Assembly (NCBI GenBank): GCA_963662605.1
Contig: OY759785.1
Span: 496,001-560,000 of the forward strand
DNA from: G963662605 sp963662605
Lineage (GTDB): Bacteria; Bacteroidota; Ignavibacteria; Ignavibacteriales; Ignavibacteriaceae
Direction of reading: 5' to 3'
Length of the DNA stretch: 64,000 nucleotides
The number at the start of each line of letters is the position of its first letter. Position 1 is the stretch's first letter. Below the pieces are notes generated by a model. It did no database searches. It was given only the letters and a program-made list of their open reading frames with translations, and was not told the DNA's origin. A program made the translations under genes and the position numbers. Below are positions 33,642 to 41,405 of the stretch, piece by piece.

Positions 33642-34208
33642 GAACTCATATCCCCCGCCCCCTTTTCTCTTAAAAAGAGAAAAGGGGAGTAGGAAATAAT
33701 TATGTAAGTTAAAAACGGCTACAAATTAGAATGGGGACAGAATGTTGTTTTATCCAAAAAGAGAATTAACAGAAATTGCCAAACAGTATTGTCGGGATTT
33801 AAGAAAGCGGCAGACTCAGACTGAAGCGATACTATGGGCTTGTGTTCAGGGGCGAAAGTTGAATCATCGAAAATTTCACCGGCAATATCCGATATTCTAC
33901 GAATATGAAACAGGCGAATCATTTTTTGTCCTGGATTTTTATTGCTCCGAATGCAAATTGGGTATTGAACTCGACGGAGAAATCCATAAATATCATGTCC
34001 TGGCAGATGAAGAACGAACCAAATGGCTGAATAAAAAGGGAATTACAATCGTTCGATTTACAAATGATGAAATCTTACGAGAACTCCCCAAAGTACTTGA
34101 TGAATTACATGAATTAACTAAATCTTCACTGTGATTATCCCCCTTTTCTCTTTCTAAGAGAAAAGAGCTTGTCCCGATGCAATCGGGAGGGTAGGGGGAT
34201 ATGAGTTC
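33642..34208. mobile_element. Hairpin-bounded DUF559 cassette with 15-base perfect terminal inverted repeats
   Basis: The 567-base unit begins GAACTCATATCCCCC (33642-33656) and ends with its exact inverse GGGGGATATGAGTTC (34194-34208). Just inside each end is a pyrimidine/purine hairpin: a 13-base perfect stem CCCCTTTTCTCTT/AAGAGAAAAGGGG at 33659-33687 and a 10-base stem CTTTTCTCTT/AAGAGAAAAG at 34143-34165; the right side adds CCCGAT-GCA-ATCGGG (34173-34187). Between them lies one gene (33742-34134). The ends match gene-less repeats at 41.2 and 52.2 kb. No target duplication is evident. Mobility is inferred from structure. Confidence 0.65.
33742..34134 (+). CDS. DUF559 putative endonuclease
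   Basis: Protein of 130 residues of the DUF559 family, which has the fold of very-short-patch-repair/restriction-type nucleases. The family signature is intact: AKQYCRDLRKRQTQTEAILWACVQGRKLNHRKFHRQYPI, then FFVLDFYCSECKLGIELDGEIH with the ELDG motif carrying likely metal-binding acids, then LNKKGITIVRFTNDEIL. It is probably active as nothing is missing. Biological role of the family is unclear. It sits inside a pair of inverted repeats that also bound gene-less repeats elsewhere in the window, and splits the PG0541-like gene from a remnant copy. Confidence 0.88.
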   Translation: MLFYPKRELTEIAKQYCRDLRKRQTQTEAILWACVQGRKLNHRKFHRQYPIFYEYETGESFFVLDFYCSECKLGIELDGEIHKYHVLADEERTKWLNKKGITIVRFTNDEILRELPKVLDELHELTKSSL

Positions 34209-34217
34209 ACTTATTTT

Positions 34218-34283
34218 AAAAGATGAACGCTTTCGTCATCCACACAGACCACAAGGTGCGCTCTTTCCAGATACCTCTGTATC
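34218..34283 (+). pseudogene. 3' remnant of a second PG0541-like gene
   Basis: Codons from 34223 give MNAFVIHTDHKVRSFQIPL, which matches MNAAAIREDDKVRLFQMPL of the intact PG0541-like gene at 12 of 19 residues with no gaps; at DNA level AAAAGATGAACGCT (34218-34231) equals 33522-33535. The upstream part is missing: an in-frame TAA at 34216 and the right end of the DUF559 cassette directly precede it. Only the C-terminal fifth remains. Divergence suggests an old tandem paralogue rather than a recent duplication. Confidence 0.65.
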
Positions 34284-34293
34284 ATCCGGTCTT

Positions 34294-34944
34294 CTATTTG
34301 CGCTTAAATACCAAATGTACCGCTGATTCCGAAGGTACGAATTCGGTGCATTCGTATCCGAGTTCTTTTAGGTTGATATCCCGCCATAGGTTTTCACCTG
34401 CACCAAGCATAACGGGTCCAAGGGCAAGGTGCATTTCATCAATAAGCTGAGCACGTAAATACTGCCGCACGGTTTCGACTCCGCCGCCAAGACGGATATC
34501 CTTCCCCCGGGCATTTTCTTTTGCCATTTCGAGCGCTTCGTGGATTCCACCGGTGACGAAATGGAATGTCGTTCCTCCTTCCATTTCAATAGGAGGGTGC
34601 GCGTAATGTGTTAAAATATATACCGGCGTATGATAGGGAGGATTATCACCCCACCAGCCTTTCCACGAATCATCATTCCATGACCCGCGAATGGGACCAT
34701 ACATATTGCGTCCCAATATCCAGGCACCGATATTCTCAAAACCTTTAACCGCAAAATCATTGTCAATGCCGGTGCTTCCTTCCGTATGAGGATCTCCATG
34801 CATTGCCTGGAATGACTTGGTCGGGAAAACCCAGTTGTGCAAAGCCATGCCGTCAACGCCCATCGGATTCTCCAGACTCTGGTTCAGTCCCGCGCCAAAT
34901 CCGTCAATCGAGACACTAAAACATAAAACTTTAAGTTTACTCAT
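34294..34944 (-). CDS. Dihydrofolate reductase-family (RibD C-terminal domain) protein
   Basis: Stand-alone RibD_C/DHFR-like protein of 216 residues. The fold markers are visible: KVLCFSVSIDGFGAGLNQS at the N-terminus, GAWILGRNMYGP, PVYILTHYAHPPIEMEGGTTFHFVTGG, DIRLGGGVETVRQYLRAQLIDEMHLALGPVMLGAGENLW. Such proteins are NADPH-binding reductases of unknown substrate, common as single genes; the gene is not next to riboflavin or folate genes. ATG 34944 (MSKLKVLCF) is preferred over a start six codons upstream because it opens directly on the first beta-strand. Confidence 0.85.
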   Translation of the reverse strand: MSKLKVLCFSVSIDGFGAGLNQSLENPMGVDGMALHNWVFPTKSFQAMHGDPHTEGSTGIDNDFAVKGFENIGAWILGRNMYGPIRGSWNDDSWKGWWGDNPPYHTPVYILTHYAHPPIEMEGGTTFHFVTGGIHEALEMAKENARGKDIRLGGGVETVRQYLRAQLIDEMHLALGPVMLGAGENLWRDINLKELGYECTEFVPSESAVHLVFKRK

Positions 34945-35087
34945 ATCAAATACTCCAGTCAATGCATCTTGTGAATATTGTCATGTGCTGTCTAATGTAG
35001 GAAACATCTGATTTGCAGAATAGTTCAATTGCCTGTCGGCGGATTAAAAACAGACCGGAAATCAATGGTGCGAAAAAACGCATACAC

Positions 35088-35120
35088 TTTTTGCAGCCCC
35101 CAATCAATTCGCTATTTTTG
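35088..35120 (+). promoter_or_regulatory. Bacteroidota-type promoter of the serine hydrolase gene
   Basis: TTTTTG ending at 35093, exactly 19 bases of spacer, then TATTTTTG at 35113-35120 match the TTTG and TAnnTTTG boxes. Transcription would start near 35126, only about 20 bases before ATG 35146. Confidence 0.6.
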
Positions 35121-35145
35121 TACATTGAATTAATGATTGTTTGAA

Positions 35146-36594
35146 ATGACGACTTTCCGAAGTATACTCTTCTTTTTTCTTCTGAGCTCAATGAGTTTAT
35201 TCGCGCATAATCCAAGTGCGGATTCGCTGTTGAATAATTATGTACGGCAGTTCCGCGAATACAAAAACATCCCCTCGATTGCAGGCGGCATAAGCCGCGA
35301 TGGCAAAATCGTGTGGATGGGCGGGAATGGAAGTATTGATCTGGAGAATCCGGAACCGGTTCATCCCTCGCAATCAGTATATCGCCTTGCTTCAATATCC
35401 AAAATGATTACCGCCGTCGCCGTTCTCCAGTTGGTTGAAGCAAAAAAGATTAGTCTGGACGACGATGTTAGAAAGTATGTTTCATACTATCCGAAAAAGA
35501 AATGGAATTTTACCATACGGCAGGTGTTGCAGCATACCTCCGGTCTGCGTGCATATAAGGACGGCGAGTTTGACAGCAAGGTACATTTTAATTCTGTTAA
35601 GGACGTTGTCAATTATTTAGCGACGGACTCATTGATGTTTGAACCCGGCACAAACTATCTGTACTCATCGCTTGCGTACACATTTTTAGCGGCGGTAATT
35701 GAAAATGTAACCGGAATGTCGTATGCCAATTATATGCATAAATATATTTTTGATAAAGCCGGAATGAAATCAACTTTTTTTGATGATTACCGGAATATCA
35801 TCAGGCATCGCGTTAAGGGTTATATAAAGAATGATTACCGCGATATGGAAAACGCACCGTTAGCGGATCTTTCTATAAAATACCCGGGCGGCGGCATCAT
35901 GTCAACCGTTGAAGATATGCTTTCATTCGGAAACAAGCTCCTTCAGGGCGACCTGATAAGCAAACGATACATTGATACCATGTACGAGCAATTGAAATTA
36001 AAAAACGGGCAGACGCGCTCATATGGACTTGGTGTTACGATGTGGAACGATTCGCACAAGCGTTTTATGTTCGGACATATCGGCGGCGGAACGGGATTTA
36101 CAACGCAGCTTATTCTCATGCCGAAGGAAAAAATCGTTTCGATTTATCTTATCAACGCGAAGGACCGTTTTAACGATAATCCTGCCGTTACGTTTATCGA
36201 AACAGTACTTGGAGATACAATTCCGCAGGTTAAAAAACCGCTTTCCGACAGGCTGCTCAGTGCTGCACTCGCAAACGGGGCTGATGCCGCGTTGAAAACT
36301 CTTAAATCAATCACGGCGGACTCGTCCAAATATTACATCATGGGCGAAAGTGAAATTCTGCTTTGCGGTGATGACCTCATGCGCGTTAATCGCCAGCGTG
36401 ATGCTATTGGTATATACTCGTATTGCACGGAACAAAATCCAAACTCGCTTAATCCGTTTATCGGATTGGCTGATGCATATTTGAAGGATGGGAATAAGGG
36501 GCTCGCACTTAAAGCATTCATCAGAGCTGCAAAAATTGATCCGCATAACAACTATGCAAACAAGATGATTAAAAAACTCGAAGCAGAAAAATAA
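35146..36594 (+). CDS. Secreted beta-lactamase-family serine hydrolase with C-terminal TPR
   Basis: Exported protein of about 482 residues. After a signal peptide (ending near LFAHN) comes a class C beta-lactamase/penicillin-binding-like domain with the nucleophile motif S83-x-x-K86 (SISK), the second motif Y173-S-S and the third motif as GHIGGGTG. Such proteins are peptidases or esterases, only rarely true beta-lactamases. The last 100 residues (QRDAIGIYSYCTEQNPNSLNPFIGLADAYLKDGNKGLALKAFIRAAKIDPHN) form about two tetratricopeptide repeats. ATG 35146 is preferred over TTG 35137 because it gives a compact signal peptide. Confidence 0.88.
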   Translation: MTTFRSILFFFLLSSMSLFAHNPSADSLLNNYVRQFREYKNIPSIAGGISRDGKIVWMGGNGSIDLENPEPVHPSQSVYRLASISKMITAVAVLQLVEAKKISLDDDVRKYVSYYPKKKWNFTIRQVLQHTSGLRAYKDGEFDSKVHFNSVKDVVNYLATDSLMFEPGTNYLYSSLAYTFLAAVIENVTGMSYANYMHKYIFDKAGMKSTFFDDYRNIIRHRVKGYIKNDYRDMENAPLADLSIKYPGGGIMSTVEDMLSFGNKLLQGDLISKRYIDTMYEQLKLKNGQTRSYGLGVTMWNDSHKRFMFGHIGGGTGFTTQLILMPKEKIVSIYLINAKDRFNDNPAVTFIETVLGDTIPQVKKPLSDRLLSAALANGADAALKTLKSITADSSKYYIMGESEILLCGDDLMRVNRQRDAIGIYSYCTEQNPNSLNPFIGLADAYLKDGNKGLALKAFIRAAKIDPHNNYANKMIKKLEAEK

Positions 36595-36617
36595 TACTGC
36601 ATACAAGGATACAGTTT

Positions 36618-37400
36618 ATGAAAAAAATACATGACATTGCCGTTTATGAACACGGTTCGAAAAGGAATCCAGCAATAATTTTTGTTCACGGTTTTCCCAT
36701 GAACGCCAACATGTGGAAACATCAGGTGGAAGCATTGAAGGATACTCATTATTGCATAACCTACGATTTGCACGGCATCGGTAATTCACTGCCGGGAGAT
36801 GGGCAGTATACGATGGAATCATTTGTTGATGATCTGTTCAGCGTACTTGATGAATTGAACGTTGAAAAGTTTTCCGCGTGCGGTTTGTCTATGGGCGGGT
36901 ATCTGCTTCTGCGTGCTTATGAGCGCGCACCCGAACGTTTTGAAAAAATCATTATTTGCGATTCGCGCTCTGAAGCGGATGATAACAATGCAAAAATCGC
37001 CCGGGCAAAAAATATTAAACGTGCAGCCGATGAGGGCAACGAGGCTTTTGTGTCATCATTTATACCGACCTGCGTCTATCAGCCGAGTATTGCAAAGATG
37101 GGCGCTGAATATACGGAGCTGCTTTCCGAATGGAAGAAAAATAGTGTCGCGGGTATTCGTGGGTGTTTGTTGGCAATTATGACCCGCACCGACACAACAC
37201 AGGTACTTCATAATCTCAATATACCATCTCTGCTGATTTGCGGCGAGCAGGATGCCATTACTCCCGTTGCGGGAATGATGACAATGGCAGCACATATCCC
37301 CGGCGGCGAGCTGGTTATTATTCCCGAAGCGGGACATATAGCGCCGCTTGAAAACCCGGCCTATACAAACGAAGCAATTATTCAATTCTTAAAGGCATAA
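36618..37400 (+). CDS. Alpha/beta-fold hydrolase
   Basis: Cytosolic hydrolase of 260 residues. The oxyanion region is FVHGFPMNANMW, the nucleophile elbow is GLS91MGG, the acid is likely in LLICGEQDAITPV and the His in PEAGHIAPLENP, completing a Ser-Asp-His triad. The overall shape fits the small-ester/lactone hydrolase group (BioH/PcaD-like); the substrate is unknown. The next gene starts directly after its TAA stop, so the two share a transcript, and the serine hydrolase gene lies 23 bases upstream. Confidence 0.88.
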   Translation: MKKIHDIAVYEHGSKRNPAIIFVHGFPMNANMWKHQVEALKDTHYCITYDLHGIGNSLPGDGQYTMESFVDDLFSVLDELNVEKFSACGLSMGGYLLLRAYERAPERFEKIIICDSRSEADDNNAKIARAKNIKRAADEGNEAFVSSFIPTCVYQPSIAKMGAEYTELLSEWKKNSVAGIRGCLLAIMTRTDTTQVLHNLNIPSLLICGEQDAITPVAGMMTMAAHIPGGELVIIPEAGHIAPLENPAYTNEAIIQFLKA

Positions 37401-38015
37401 ATGAAACCGGTAAAATTCTACGTTGTCTGGAAGGGAAGAACTCCCGGTATTTATTACTCATGGCCGGAATGCAAACAGCAGATAGACGGATTTCCCGATG
37501 CGCGGTACAAATCGTATGAATCTTTGCATGATGCAGAGGCGGCACATAAAGGGACGGATAAAAGGACATTCTTTCGCCGTCAGCAGGATGAAAAAATCAA
37601 AGGCATTGCTATTGTTAAGGATGCTCTATGTGTTGACGCGGCCTGTGCCGGTAATCCGGGCGTAATGGAATACCGCGGCGTGTGGTTTAATACCCGCGAG
37701 GTGCTTTTTCACTGCGGACCTTTTCCGGAGGGCACAAATAACATCGGTGAGTTTCTTGCTGTCGTGCACGCGCTTGCTTTATTGAAAAAGCAGAACAGTA
37801 CAAAAACGATATACACGGATTCTGCAAATGCTATGATTTGGGTTGAGAAAAAAGCATGCAGAACGAAACTTGTTCCCAACGCGAAAAACGCCATGCTGTT
37901 TGATAAGATTCGGCGCGCTGAAAAGTGGCTTCAGGAAAATACCTACGAGAACAAAATATTTAAATGGCAGACGGATTTGTGGGGAGAAATACCCGCAGAC
38001 TTCGGCCGGAAATAA
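37401..38015 (+). CDS. rnhA: Ribonuclease H with N-terminal viroplasmin domain
   Basis: Type 1 RNase H of 204 residues that cuts RNA in RNA-DNA hybrids. The N-terminal 55 residues are a viroplasmin-type hybrid-binding domain (KFYVVWKGRTPGIYYSWPECKQQIDGFPDARYKSY), as in eukaryotic RNase H1 and many Bacteroidota enzymes. The catalytic domain shows the acidic residues D79 (CVDAAC), E117 (NNIGEF), D140 (IYTDSANAM) and D200 (PADFGRK). It starts at the base following the stop of the hydrolase gene. Confidence 0.92.
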   Translation: MKPVKFYVVWKGRTPGIYYSWPECKQQIDGFPDARYKSYESLHDAEAAHKGTDKRTFFRRQQDEKIKGIAIVKDALCVDAACAGNPGVMEYRGVWFNTREVLFHCGPFPEGTNNIGEFLAVVHALALLKKQNSTKTIYTDSANAMIWVEKKACRTKLVPNAKNAMLFDKIRRAEKWLQENTYENKIFKWQTDLWGEIPADFGRK

Positions 38016-38031
38016 TTTCGAATAGGAACGT

Positions 38032-38215
38032 AACCGCAAAGGCGCAGAGACGCAAAGTAATTTTTTGGACTAAACTTTTCGTTGAAATTTCGATGTGGGA
38101 GAATATTATGGGCGAGCTATATTAAAGATTCTAAAACTATTCTTTTCTCGATATTATAAAATTACTAATGTCTTGAACATAAAAATAAACCTTGCGTCTC
38201 TGCGTCTTTGCGGTT
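38032..38215. repeat. Element with 24-base inverted ends (AACCGCAAAG family)
   Basis: The left end 38032-38055 and the right end 38192-38215 are inverted copies matching at 23 of 24 positions (AACCGCAAAG..CAGAGACGCAA). The 136 bases between them are AT-rich and non-coding. A diverged half-copy (TTTGCGTGCTT..TTTGCGGTTAA) is at 59790-59817. It looks like a non-autonomous dispersed repeat. Confidence 0.75.
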
Positions 38216-38227
38216 TGCTTCGAAAAA

Positions 38228-38254
38228 AAACCCCGGACGAACCGGGGTTTAATT
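38228..38254. terminator. Bidirectional terminator between rnhA and the HAD phosphatase gene
   Basis: AAACCCCGG (38228-38236) pairs with CCGGGGTTT (38242-38250) around ACGAA. The flanks are A-rich on the left and T-rich on the right, so the hairpin can end the minus-strand HAD gene 9 bases after its stop and transcripts coming from rnhA. Confidence 0.82.
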
Positions 38255-38258
38255 TTGT

Positions 38259-38906
38259 TTATCTTTTAAGAATGGGGAAGAAGCCGATGATTTCCTGAAT
38301 CTCATTCACAATGAAATCCGCTTTTTGCAGATATTCCCTGCTGAGAGTTGACTCAACCGCAATACAAACCATGTTTGCATTCTTTGCAGATTCGACACCA
38401 AGCGGAGCGTTTTCAACAACAACACATTCGGATACATCAACGCCAAGAGTTTTTTGCGCGGTCAGGTACGGATCGGGACTTGGCTTTGCGCGTTTAACAT
38501 CATCGCCGCTGATAATAAAATCGAAAAGCTTCTGATGCTCAAGGTCAACCGACTTTTCCATGTTCTTGCGGGCGCATGCTGTAACAAGTGCTGTCATGTA
38601 GCCGCGTTTCCGTAATTCCGCGATAGTTTCAAACGCGTTTGGATAATAGGATAACTTCGCAATTTCGCGAAACAGACTTCTTTTTGCTTCGATAAAATTA
38701 TTGTGTTCTTCAACCGGAAGATCAACGCCCGTCTGTTGCAGCATAAGCGGAAGAATCTCAAATGAGTTCATGCCTTCCGTTAATAGCACGCTTTCCTCCG
38801 TAACATTGCTGCCGTATTTCTGAAACATCTGATCCCAGGCGAGGTAGTGATAATGAAGAGAATCTACAATTACACCGTCGAGATCGAATAAAATAGCTTT
38901 AATCAT
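38259..38906 (-). CDS. HAD-superfamily phosphatase, beta-phosphoglucomutase-like
   Basis: HAD subfamily IA hydrolase of 215 residues. Motif I is FDLDGVIVDSLHYHYLAW, motif II is ALVTACARKNME (Thr), the Lys of motif III is in AKPSPDPYL and motif IV is VVVENAPLGVESAKNANM, which closely follows the beta-phosphoglucomutase/phosphatase pattern. It may act on a sugar phosphate; mutase or phosphatase activity cannot be decided. It follows the GlmU-like gene by 18 bases on the same strand, suggesting a linked role in sugar-nucleotide metabolism. Confidence 0.87.
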   Translation of the reverse strand: MIKAILFDLDGVIVDSLHYHYLAWDQMFQKYGSNVTEESVLLTEGMNSFEILPLMLQQTGVDLPVEEHNNFIEAKRSLFREIAKLSYYPNAFETIAELRKRGYMTALVTACARKNMEKSVDLEHQKLFDFIISGDDVKRAKPSPDPYLTAQKTLGVDVSECVVVENAPLGVESAKNANMVCIAVESTLSREYLQKADFIVNEIQEIIGFFPILKR

Positions 38907-38924
38907 ATGGTCTTTATTTTGTTT

Positions 38925-40430
38925 TTATTTAGTATCTAATCGTTCAACCGCGTCAATTCCTGAAGGCATCGGGAGGTAGAATCGTATATGTTGTACTTCG
39001 CCATTGCGTTTGACGAGTTTATTAATTTTTTTCTTTATAAGTACACTATGTTCAATATATATATCATCTTCAATAATACAACCGAACACATAACTTGTTC
39101 CTTTTATCAAAACGTTTTTGCCGATACGCAGCGGGAACTCGTTGCTTCCGGTCATGTTAACACTTGACTCAATGCGTGAGTTGTCGCCGATAATGATATC
39201 GCCTTTGATAATATCGCCCCAGAGAATTTCAACATTGTCGCCAATAATCAGTTGCTGGTCAGGGAAGCAGGAAATATGCGCGTTTTCCCAGATGACAACA
39301 TTCTTTCCTAACTGAACGTTTCCATCAAGAAATACATTCTTTTTAAGTTCGATGTTGAAATTAAGTTTTACGCCTTTACCGATGTATGCGCCCTTGCCGA
39401 TCTTAATATCAGAGGGCTCGCCTTTCTTATCAAGCGCAATGATTCTTTCAACGATAGCATCATCAATATAGAAATCATCCGGATCATCAATCTCGATAAG
39501 GTTCTTCAACTTGTCGTAAATGTTTTTACGGTAGATGCCTTCCATCTCTTTCAAAACGGCTTTGTCATTGAATCCCATAACGACATATTCTTTTTCGGGA
39601 CTCGAAGCGCTGACCGTATATCCTTTTTTGTTGAAGGCGCCGATAAGGTCGGTAATGTACACTTCTTTCTGCGCGTTGTTTGCCGAGAGTTTATAAACAA
39701 GCTCATTCAGCTTTTTATAGTCAAACGCGTACACTCCGGAGTTGTATTCGGGAATTTCGAGAAGCTCTTTTTTTGTATATGAGTATTCCCGGTTCTTGTA
39801 CATTAATACGTGCGTCTCATTCTCGCCGAGCGCGAGAATATCTTTGTGTTCAATAATCTCAATTACGTTGTTCTGGTCTTTACCGGAAGGTTTCCCGTTA
39901 ATGTCAAACTCCTTAACGCGGATGATTCTTCCATAGACGTTTTGTTCTGCCGGGCCTTCGAATATACCCGTGAGAACCATCATGTCGCTTTTGGATTTTT
40001 TGAAGTTCGCTTTGAACGTCGCAATGGTCTCGGCATCAATAAGTCCCATATCACCGGGCAGAACGTAAATTGTACCCTTAAATCCTTTTTTTCCTAATTC
40101 TTTTAAGCCGACCTGTACCGCGTGTCCCGTTCCCTTTTGCTCTTCCTGAAAGGCAAACGCGGTGCGCTCTTTCTTGCCAAAGACATCCATAACGTCTTCA
40201 GCTTTAATACCGACAACGACAACGGAGTTCAATTTGGGAATAGCTTTGGTGCAGGCATTGAACACGCGCTCAACGGTTGTAACGCCCCAGATAGTGTGCA
40301 GCATTTTAGAACGGTGGGATTTTATTCTTTTCCCATGTCCCGCTGCCAATATGATTGCGGCTTCACCGGAGGCGTAGTTAAAAGGGGATGATAAGTTTTT
40401 TGCTTTTTTATAAATTGCTTCGTTCGACAC
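38925..40430 (-). CDS. GlmU-like nucleotidyltransferase with left-handed beta-helix
   Basis: Protein of 501 residues. The N-terminal half is a nucleotidyltransferase (AAIILAAGHGKRIKSHRSKMLH at about residues 24-45; GTGHAVQVGL; YVLPGDMGLI; YNSGVYAFDY), resembling UDP-N-acetylglucosamine pyrophosphorylase. The C-terminal half has hexapeptide repeats of a left-handed beta-helix (IGKGAYIGKGVKLNFNI, VQLGKNVVIWENAHI, IIGDNSRIESSVNM). The classical GlmU acetyltransferase motifs are not evident and the usual GTRM is GKRI, so it may be a monofunctional sugar-1-phosphate nucleotidyltransferase for envelope sugars. Upstream is a lipoprotein gene, downstream a HAD phosphatase. Confidence 0.8.
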   Translation of the reverse strand: MSNEAIYKKAKNLSSPFNYASGEAAIILAAGHGKRIKSHRSKMLHTIWGVTTVERVFNACTKAIPKLNSVVVVGIKAEDVMDVFGKKERTAFAFQEEQKGTGHAVQVGLKELGKKGFKGTIYVLPGDMGLIDAETIATFKANFKKSKSDMMVLTGIFEGPAEQNVYGRIIRVKEFDINGKPSGKDQNNVIEIIEHKDILALGENETHVLMYKNREYSYTKKELLEIPEYNSGVYAFDYKKLNELVYKLSANNAQKEVYITDLIGAFNKKGYTVSASSPEKEYVVMGFNDKAVLKEMEGIYRKNIYDKLKNLIEIDDPDDFYIDDAIVERIIALDKKGEPSDIKIGKGAYIGKGVKLNFNIELKKNVFLDGNVQLGKNVVIWENAHISCFPDQQLIIGDNVEILWGDIIKGDIIIGDNSRIESSVNMTGSNEFPLRIGKNVLIKGTSYVFGCIIEDDIYIEHSVLIKKKINKLVKRNGEVQHIRFYLPMPSGIDAVERLDTK

Positions 40431-40461
40431 GATTCGGCTCTCAAAATAGTGATGGATTGAA

Positions 40462-40995
40462 TTACGGACGATAATAGGGTACTAAGTCACGGGTCTGTTC
40501 CGCAGTCTGGCCTGAAAGTATCTCGAACTCAAGTTTTTTAGCGTCGGCACTCCACATGATTCTTTTATACCCGTCGCCGCGTAAAATTTCACCATTGGTT
40601 GTCAAAACACTGTCCTCGGTCTGGAGTGTGAGATAATACAGCCCATCCTGCAGGCGGAAGCCTTCGACTTTTTCAATATCATTGAAATCGTAAACTGCCT
40701 GCCCATTGAGTTTTCCGTCTGTAACGGACAGTTTACGGTCCCGGATGATCTTGCCTTCCATTTTCATGGAGCCAGCAAAGTCACTGCTTTTTAGCATATA
40801 ATCGAACAAATTGCTGCGGTCCTCGGCAAATTCCTTGTTTCCGATAGCATCGGAGCGGATATCGCTGAAAGAGACGGTCACTGTTCCTTTCTTGGCGTTG
40901 TTCATGGTTATCTTGTAAGTAACCTTATGAACAATAAGGCAGCCCTGTAGCAGAAGGAACGAAAAGAGCGTGCTTATTAATAAAATATACTTCAT
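40462..40995 (-). CDS. Lipoprotein of unknown function
   Basis: Protein of 177 residues with a lipoprotein signal peptide (MKYILLISTLFSFLLLQGC), so it is anchored by Cys to an outer or inner membrane. The mature part is beta-rich with recurring polar strands (KVTYKITMNNAKKGTVTVSFSDI; GLYYLTLQTEDSVLTTNGEIL). No family was recognised. Start ATG 40995 places the signal peptide correctly; an in-frame ATG at 41004 adds three residues. It is 31 bases upstream of the GlmU-like gene on the same strand. Confidence 0.75.
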   Translation of the reverse strand: MKYILLISTLFSFLLLQGCLIVHKVTYKITMNNAKKGTVTVSFSDIRSDAIGNKEFAEDRSNLFDYMLKSSDFAGSMKMEGKIIRDRKLSVTDGKLNGQAVYDFNDIEKVEGFRLQDGLYYLTLQTEDSVLTTNGEILRGDGYKRIMWSADAKKLEFEILSGQTAEQTRDLVPYYRP

Positions 40996-41004
40996 ATTTA
41001 CCAT

Positions 41005-41405
41005 TCAATTTATTTATTTTAGAAAATAGAAATTTTCCGGAGCCCGGAAATACTCCATAGCGGTACGGGTCGGATAATCTAAAATATCTGTGCTAATTTA
41101 CGAATTAGCTGGGAAAATATCACCCGGCAATTGCAAATATAAGGAAAAGCCGGGGTATGGTGAACTTGTCTTGCTTCGGGGTTGATTGATAAAAATCAAC
41201 TCCCCCAGCCCCTCTCCACGCCTTCGGCGGGCAGGCTTACCAAGAGAGGGGAGAGCCCGAAGATGCCGGTTTGTAGTAAACGCGGATGGCGAGGGGTGAG
41301 TTCAATGTAATAAATAAAAGAGCAGAAGCTGAGAGATGTATTAAAGGTGCCGCCTTTAAATAAAACTCAAGGTTTGCATGAAAAATAGTTTAAAGGAATT
41401 TGAAG
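41005..41405. other. Non-coding 401-base region between divergent genes
   Basis: No gene is seen between the lipoprotein gene (-) and coaD (+). It holds a small hairpin TTTCCGG-AGC-CCGGAAA (41034-41050), the GAACTCA-family repeat at 41196-41303, and a hairpin TTAAAGG-TGCCG-CCTTTAA (41341-41359) in the coaD leader. Confidence 0.6.
41196..41303. repeat. Gene-less GAACTCA-family hairpin repeat, copy 1
   Basis: The left end TCAACTCCCCC and right end GAGGGGTGAGTTC are imperfect inverted copies. CCCCTCTC (41209-41216) pairs with GAGAGGGG (41244-41251). In inverted orientation it shares an exact 26-base block (41241-41266 against 52242-52267) plus its TGAACTCACC end with the copy at 52.2 kb, and its layout matches the ends of the DUF559 cassette. 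Confidence 0.75.

Noticed and set aside
34223..34450. 75-codon open frame starting in the PG0541 remnant
   Set aside because: After about 22 codons it runs antisense through the DHFR-family gene; only the first part has homology, so it is called a remnant.
35146..36594. Antibiotic-resistance beta-lactamase
   Set aside because: The protein has the general serine beta-lactamase/PBP-like fold motifs but also TPRs and belongs to a broad esterase/peptidase family; resistance cannot be claimed.
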